Below, piece after piece: positions 61,098-64,000 of a DNA stretch of 64,000 nucleotides; the first letter of the stretch is position 1, and every line of letters begins with the position of its first letter. The DNA is from Eublepharis macularius. Taxonomy: Eukaryota; Chordata; Lepidosauria; Squamata; Eublepharidae. The translations under genes and the position numbers were made by a program. The notes beneath the pieces are model-generated. The model saw nothing but the letters and a program-made list of their open reading frames with translations, made no database searches and was not told where the DNA came from. The stretch covers positions 66,851,766 through 66,915,765 of the forward strand of contig NC_072801.1 of NCBI RefSeq assembly GCF_028583425.1, in the 5' to 3' direction.

Positions 61098-62071
61098 TCC
61101 TGGTGGGGAGACTGGAGTTGCCCCAGAATTAGAACTGAACTCCAGACTACAGAGTAGGGTTGCCAGACCCCCTTATGCTCCCGGTGGGAGGGGGGAGACC
61201 GAACACTCATCTTTGCAGAGTCCCTGTGAAGGGGCCTCTGTGAGGGGCAGGAGCATGCCCACTTTTGGGCGTGATGATGTCACTCCTGGAAATAGGGATC
61301 CCAGACCCACAGTGGGGGGCGGGGGATCCCCCGCCCCCGCCCCTGCTCCCCCCACCCCACCCCCACTTACCTAACCATCGGCGGGGGTGGGTGGTTGTGC
61401 ACCTTCCCTGTGTGCTCCCCTGCATGCTCCCGTGTGCAGCAGCCACCAGGATCGGGCCCGTTTTGGCCAGGATCGGGGCCTCTGCGGCGCACAGGAGCGC
61501 TCCTGCGCTCTGCAGCGCCTCAAAAACGGGCCCGTTTCAGCATGGATCGGGCCTGTTTTGAGCCCCTGTGGAGCCTGGATGTTCTGCCAGGGGCTGTGCG
61601 ATGATGTCACTTCTGAAGTGACATCATCATGCCTGTGGGGAGGCACACGCACGCGCTTTGCGCACGTGCACCCCCCCTCTCCCAAGGTAAGTGCCAGGCC
61701 CCTATCCCCTGCCTGGAGGTTGAGGGGGCCTGGCAACCCTACCTGGGAGTGACATCATTGTGCCCGTGGGGAGTGTACCCACTGCAAACTGGCCTGGGGT
61801 GGAGGGGGTTGCCTCCTGGGCCCTTTCCCCGGGCCTTTCCCCTCTGCCAGCCAGGTGTGTGGCAGCAGGGGGCAGATGCTGGGAGTGGGAGATCCCCCCA
61901 CTCTCACCGGGGGACTGGCAGCCCTGCTACAGAGATCAGCTCCTCTGGAGAAAATGGCAGCTTTGGAGGGCAGCCATCATAGATTCCAGGTGAAAATCCC
62001 TCCCTAATTCCCCTCCACAGCCACCGCTCCAAATCTCCAGGAATTTTCCAGACAGGAGCTGGCAACCCTAA
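61098..62071. mobile_element. Three nested AGGGTTGCCAG-family hAT MITEs
   Basis: Outer copy 61098-62071 (CTGGAGTTGCCCCAGAATTA to ACAGGAGCTGGCAACCCTAA). Middle copy 61155-61926 begins TAGGGTTGCCAGACCCCC, ends GGGGGACTGGCAGCCCTG, with a perfect 8-base duplication CTACAGAG on both sides (61147-61154, 61927-61934). Inner copy 61293-61741 begins TAGGGATCCCAGACCCAC, ends GGGCCTGGCAACCCTA, with flanks CCTGGAAA and CCTGGGAG (two mismatches). Confidence 0.85.
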
Positions 62072-62117
62072 TTTTACATAGCAAAGGGCTTTTTACAATT
62101 ATTGACTGTGGAGAATG

Positions 62118-62612
62118 CACGTTGGTTACTTCTCGCTGTCGCTCTTCACATTACTTCTTTTACGAATTCTCCACGGAGCTAACTTGTGCTCTGCGCAGAC
62201 ACACATCACCTCAGGGGTTGGCTTCTATTTTAAAAAAGCATGCAAATGGACTCAGAAAGCTGCCGCCAGGGGAGGGAAAACTCCTGCCTTTCTCCCAAGC
62301 TCCTCCGCCCCCATGCAAAAACGTACGGGGAAGGAGAGTTTTCCCCTTTCTGCTGCCGCCCATGCACACAATACCCACACGGGAGCAGCAGAAATGGGGA
62401 AATGTTTCCCCTCTGTATTGTTTTTGCACAAGGAAAAAGGCTTGGGAGAAAGGCAGGAGCTTCCCCTCCCCTGGCGGCAGCTTTCTGAGTCCATTTACAT
62501 GCTTTTTTAAAAAAGAAGCCAACCCCTGAGGTGGTGTGTGTCTGCGCAGAGCACAGGTTAGCTCCGTGGAGAATTCGTAAAAGAAGTAATGTGAAGAGTG
62601 GCTATGAGTCAC
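62118..62612. mobile_element. Foldback MITE (family D), about 490 bases, near-perfect inverted repeat
   Basis: Left arm CTCTTCACATTACTTCTTTT, ACGAATTCTCCACGGAGCTA to GGAGAGTTTTCCCCTTTCTG; right arm is its inverse, ending TTAGCTCCGTGGAGAATTCG, TAAAAGAAGTAATGTGAAGA G. Arms run about 225 bases each around a short centre near 62365-62385. Long open frames on both strands encode similar peptides because of the palindromy. It ends about 240 bases upstream of the KLHL33 start. Confidence 0.85.
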
Positions 62613-62850
62613 AGGACAAAATGGGTTTTTGGATTGTTGGGGAAATGTTCTTCTGTGGCCCATTAGCACAGTCACCCCTCACAGAAACTGCTTTGTTTAC
62701 TGTCCTGTAATGCTGGTTGTGCTCTGGTTTGGGTAACTTGAGGGCATGTTTTGAGACCAAACACCACCTCTTGTTCAACCACATTCCTATGACTTCACTT
62801 TTTACTCCCTTTCATGTTCACTTTTCCTAAAGGTGTGGTCGCAGGAAGTG

Positions 62851-64000
62851 ATGTCATGCAGTAAGAACCTCCCAGAGGGTGCAGTGGGGTGCACAACTGA
62901 CCAACACTGGGAGCTGAGGAACGACGGCCATGCTGAAAGGTTCTTCCTATCGGCGTGCCAGCTGAGAGAACAGCAACATCTTCTGGATGTGACTGTGACC
63001 TTAGGCCAAAGGAACTATGAAGCTCATGGGATCATCCTTGCCGCTATCAGCTCTGTCTTCCGGCAATGTTTAGAGGGTGGAGAGCAAGATGAGGTGAAGC
63101 TGGACGGTGTGACCACAGCACATGGCTGGGAAGCCATTTTGAATTTTGCATATACCGGGCAGTTGGAAGTCACACTAGAGACTGCTGAGGAGATGTTAGA
63201 TGCTGCGGAGGCACTGGGCGTTCCTCGGGTGGCCCAGATTTGCAAGGCGGTGTTGATTGGGACAGAGTCAGAGGACAGGCTGAGTCCCTCTGAAGAGAAA
63301 TGGGAGATGCTACGGAACCTGGAGGAGTTATACAAAGAAGGAGTCGGCTGGGACCTGGTCCTGAAAGCTGAAGGAGATACCTACCAAGGTGAACAAGATG
63401 GGGAGTCAAGGACACAGATAGAGAAGGCTCCATGGGTTAGGATGGAGGGGAAAGCCCAGGGCTGGGGTGACAGTGGCTTTCGGGGTGGGACTGTGGGGTT
63501 CTGACAAAGAAATGGCCATTGGATGCTCTGATCACATCTTCCCTCCTTCCAGTTCACCGCCTGGCCTTGGCTTGCGGCTGCGAGTTCTTCCACGCCATGT
63601 TCACCAGCGGCATGAGGGAATCCCAGCAGGTGGACACCCCCCTCTGCACCCGCTTTGCTTCAACTGATCTGGGCCTGGTCATCTCCTTTGCTTACTCAGG
63701 AGTGGTGGCGGGTGGGTGGGATGACCTGTTTGATGCTGCGCAAGCTGCTCTGCAATATCAGGTGTCTGGCATCTTGGAGCTCTGTTTAGATTTTTTCCAG
63801 CGCCAGCTGTGCCCCGAATCCAGCTTGGATGTCCTGTCGTTCGCTCGTGCTTATGGCCTGCATGAGCTGGAAAACTCTGTCAATGACTACATATTAAGGA
63901 ACTTTGTTCATGTCTCAGCCACGCCCAAGTTCTTGGACCTTCCAGTCAACCAGCTGGTGGACTTCCTCAGCTCCGATGCCCTTTATATCCTCAATGAACT
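62851..64000 (+). CDS. KLHL33: KLHL33, kelch-like BTB-BACK protein, 5' part (partial)
   Basis: Two coding exons: 62851-63388 (179 codons plus one base, donor GT at 63389) and 63553 to beyond 64000 (acceptor AG at 63551-63552). I chose ATG at 62851 (MSCSKNLPEG); an AG at 62843-62844 just upstream leaves an earlier start exon possible. The product carries a first BTB fold (about residues 36-150: LLDVTVTLGQRNYEAHGIIL, LNFAYTGQLEVTLETAEEML), then a second BTB spanning the splice (WDLVLKAEGDTYQ joined to VHRLALACGCEFFHAMF, VISFAYSGVV), then a BACK domain (CPESSLDVLSFARAYGLHEL). Kelch repeats would lie beyond the window. Kelch-like proteins are usually substrate adaptors for Cullin-3 ubiquitin ligases; KLHL33's substrate is unknown to me. 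It neighbours OSGEP in human, which supports the assignment. Confidence 0.88.

Noticed and set aside
62122-62675. Long open frames on both strands with similar peptides
   Set aside because: They are the two arms of a foldback MITE read in opposite directions, not genes.

Overview
The window looks like nuclear DNA of a squamate reptile, perhaps a gecko. The evidence is the gene content, large introns, and a repeat load of tRNA-derived SINEs, 5S-rRNA-derived SINEs with a BovB-like tail, BovB and L1 LINEs, CR1-like LINE tails, Penelope-like repeats with hammerhead cores and many hAT-type MITEs. The lineage call is an inference; no search was run.

Layout: (1) 1-1127, minus strand: 5' part of APEX1 (two coding exons), running off the left edge. 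(2) About 1885-3200: a candidate promoter region between the head-to-head genes APEX1 and OSGEP, with CCAAT boxes, an AP-1 site, three CACGTG E-boxes and a paired CRE-like site. (3) 4869-16463, plus strand: complete OSGEP, 11 coding exons, 335 codons, all splice phases consistent; a solo LTR lies in its last intron. (4) 17392-45077, minus strand: a complete 26-exon, 1016-codon electroneutral Na-Cl cotransporter of the NCC type. Its place between OSGEP and KLHL33 and its divergent N terminus suggest NCC2/SLC12A10, not SLC12A3. It is tail-to-tail with OSGEP. (5) 45.1-62.8 kb: a repeat-rich intergenic region with no gene I can support. (6) 62851-64000, plus strand: 5' part of KLHL33 with tandem BTB domains, running off the right edge.

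The genes do not form a pathway: APEX1 is a DNA repair nuclease, OSGEP the catalytic subunit of the KEOPS tRNA-modifying complex, the SLC12 protein a salt transporter and KLHL33 a probable Cullin-3 adaptor. The human order known to me is KLHL33-OSGEP-APEX1, so the transporter is the extra gene here. The most interesting non-genic signals are two opposed hammerhead-ribozyme-like motifs in a foldback repeat at 54.5-54.8 kb, related hammerhead-like cores in a dispersed repeat family, and several clean cases of transposons nested inside one another with matching target duplications.
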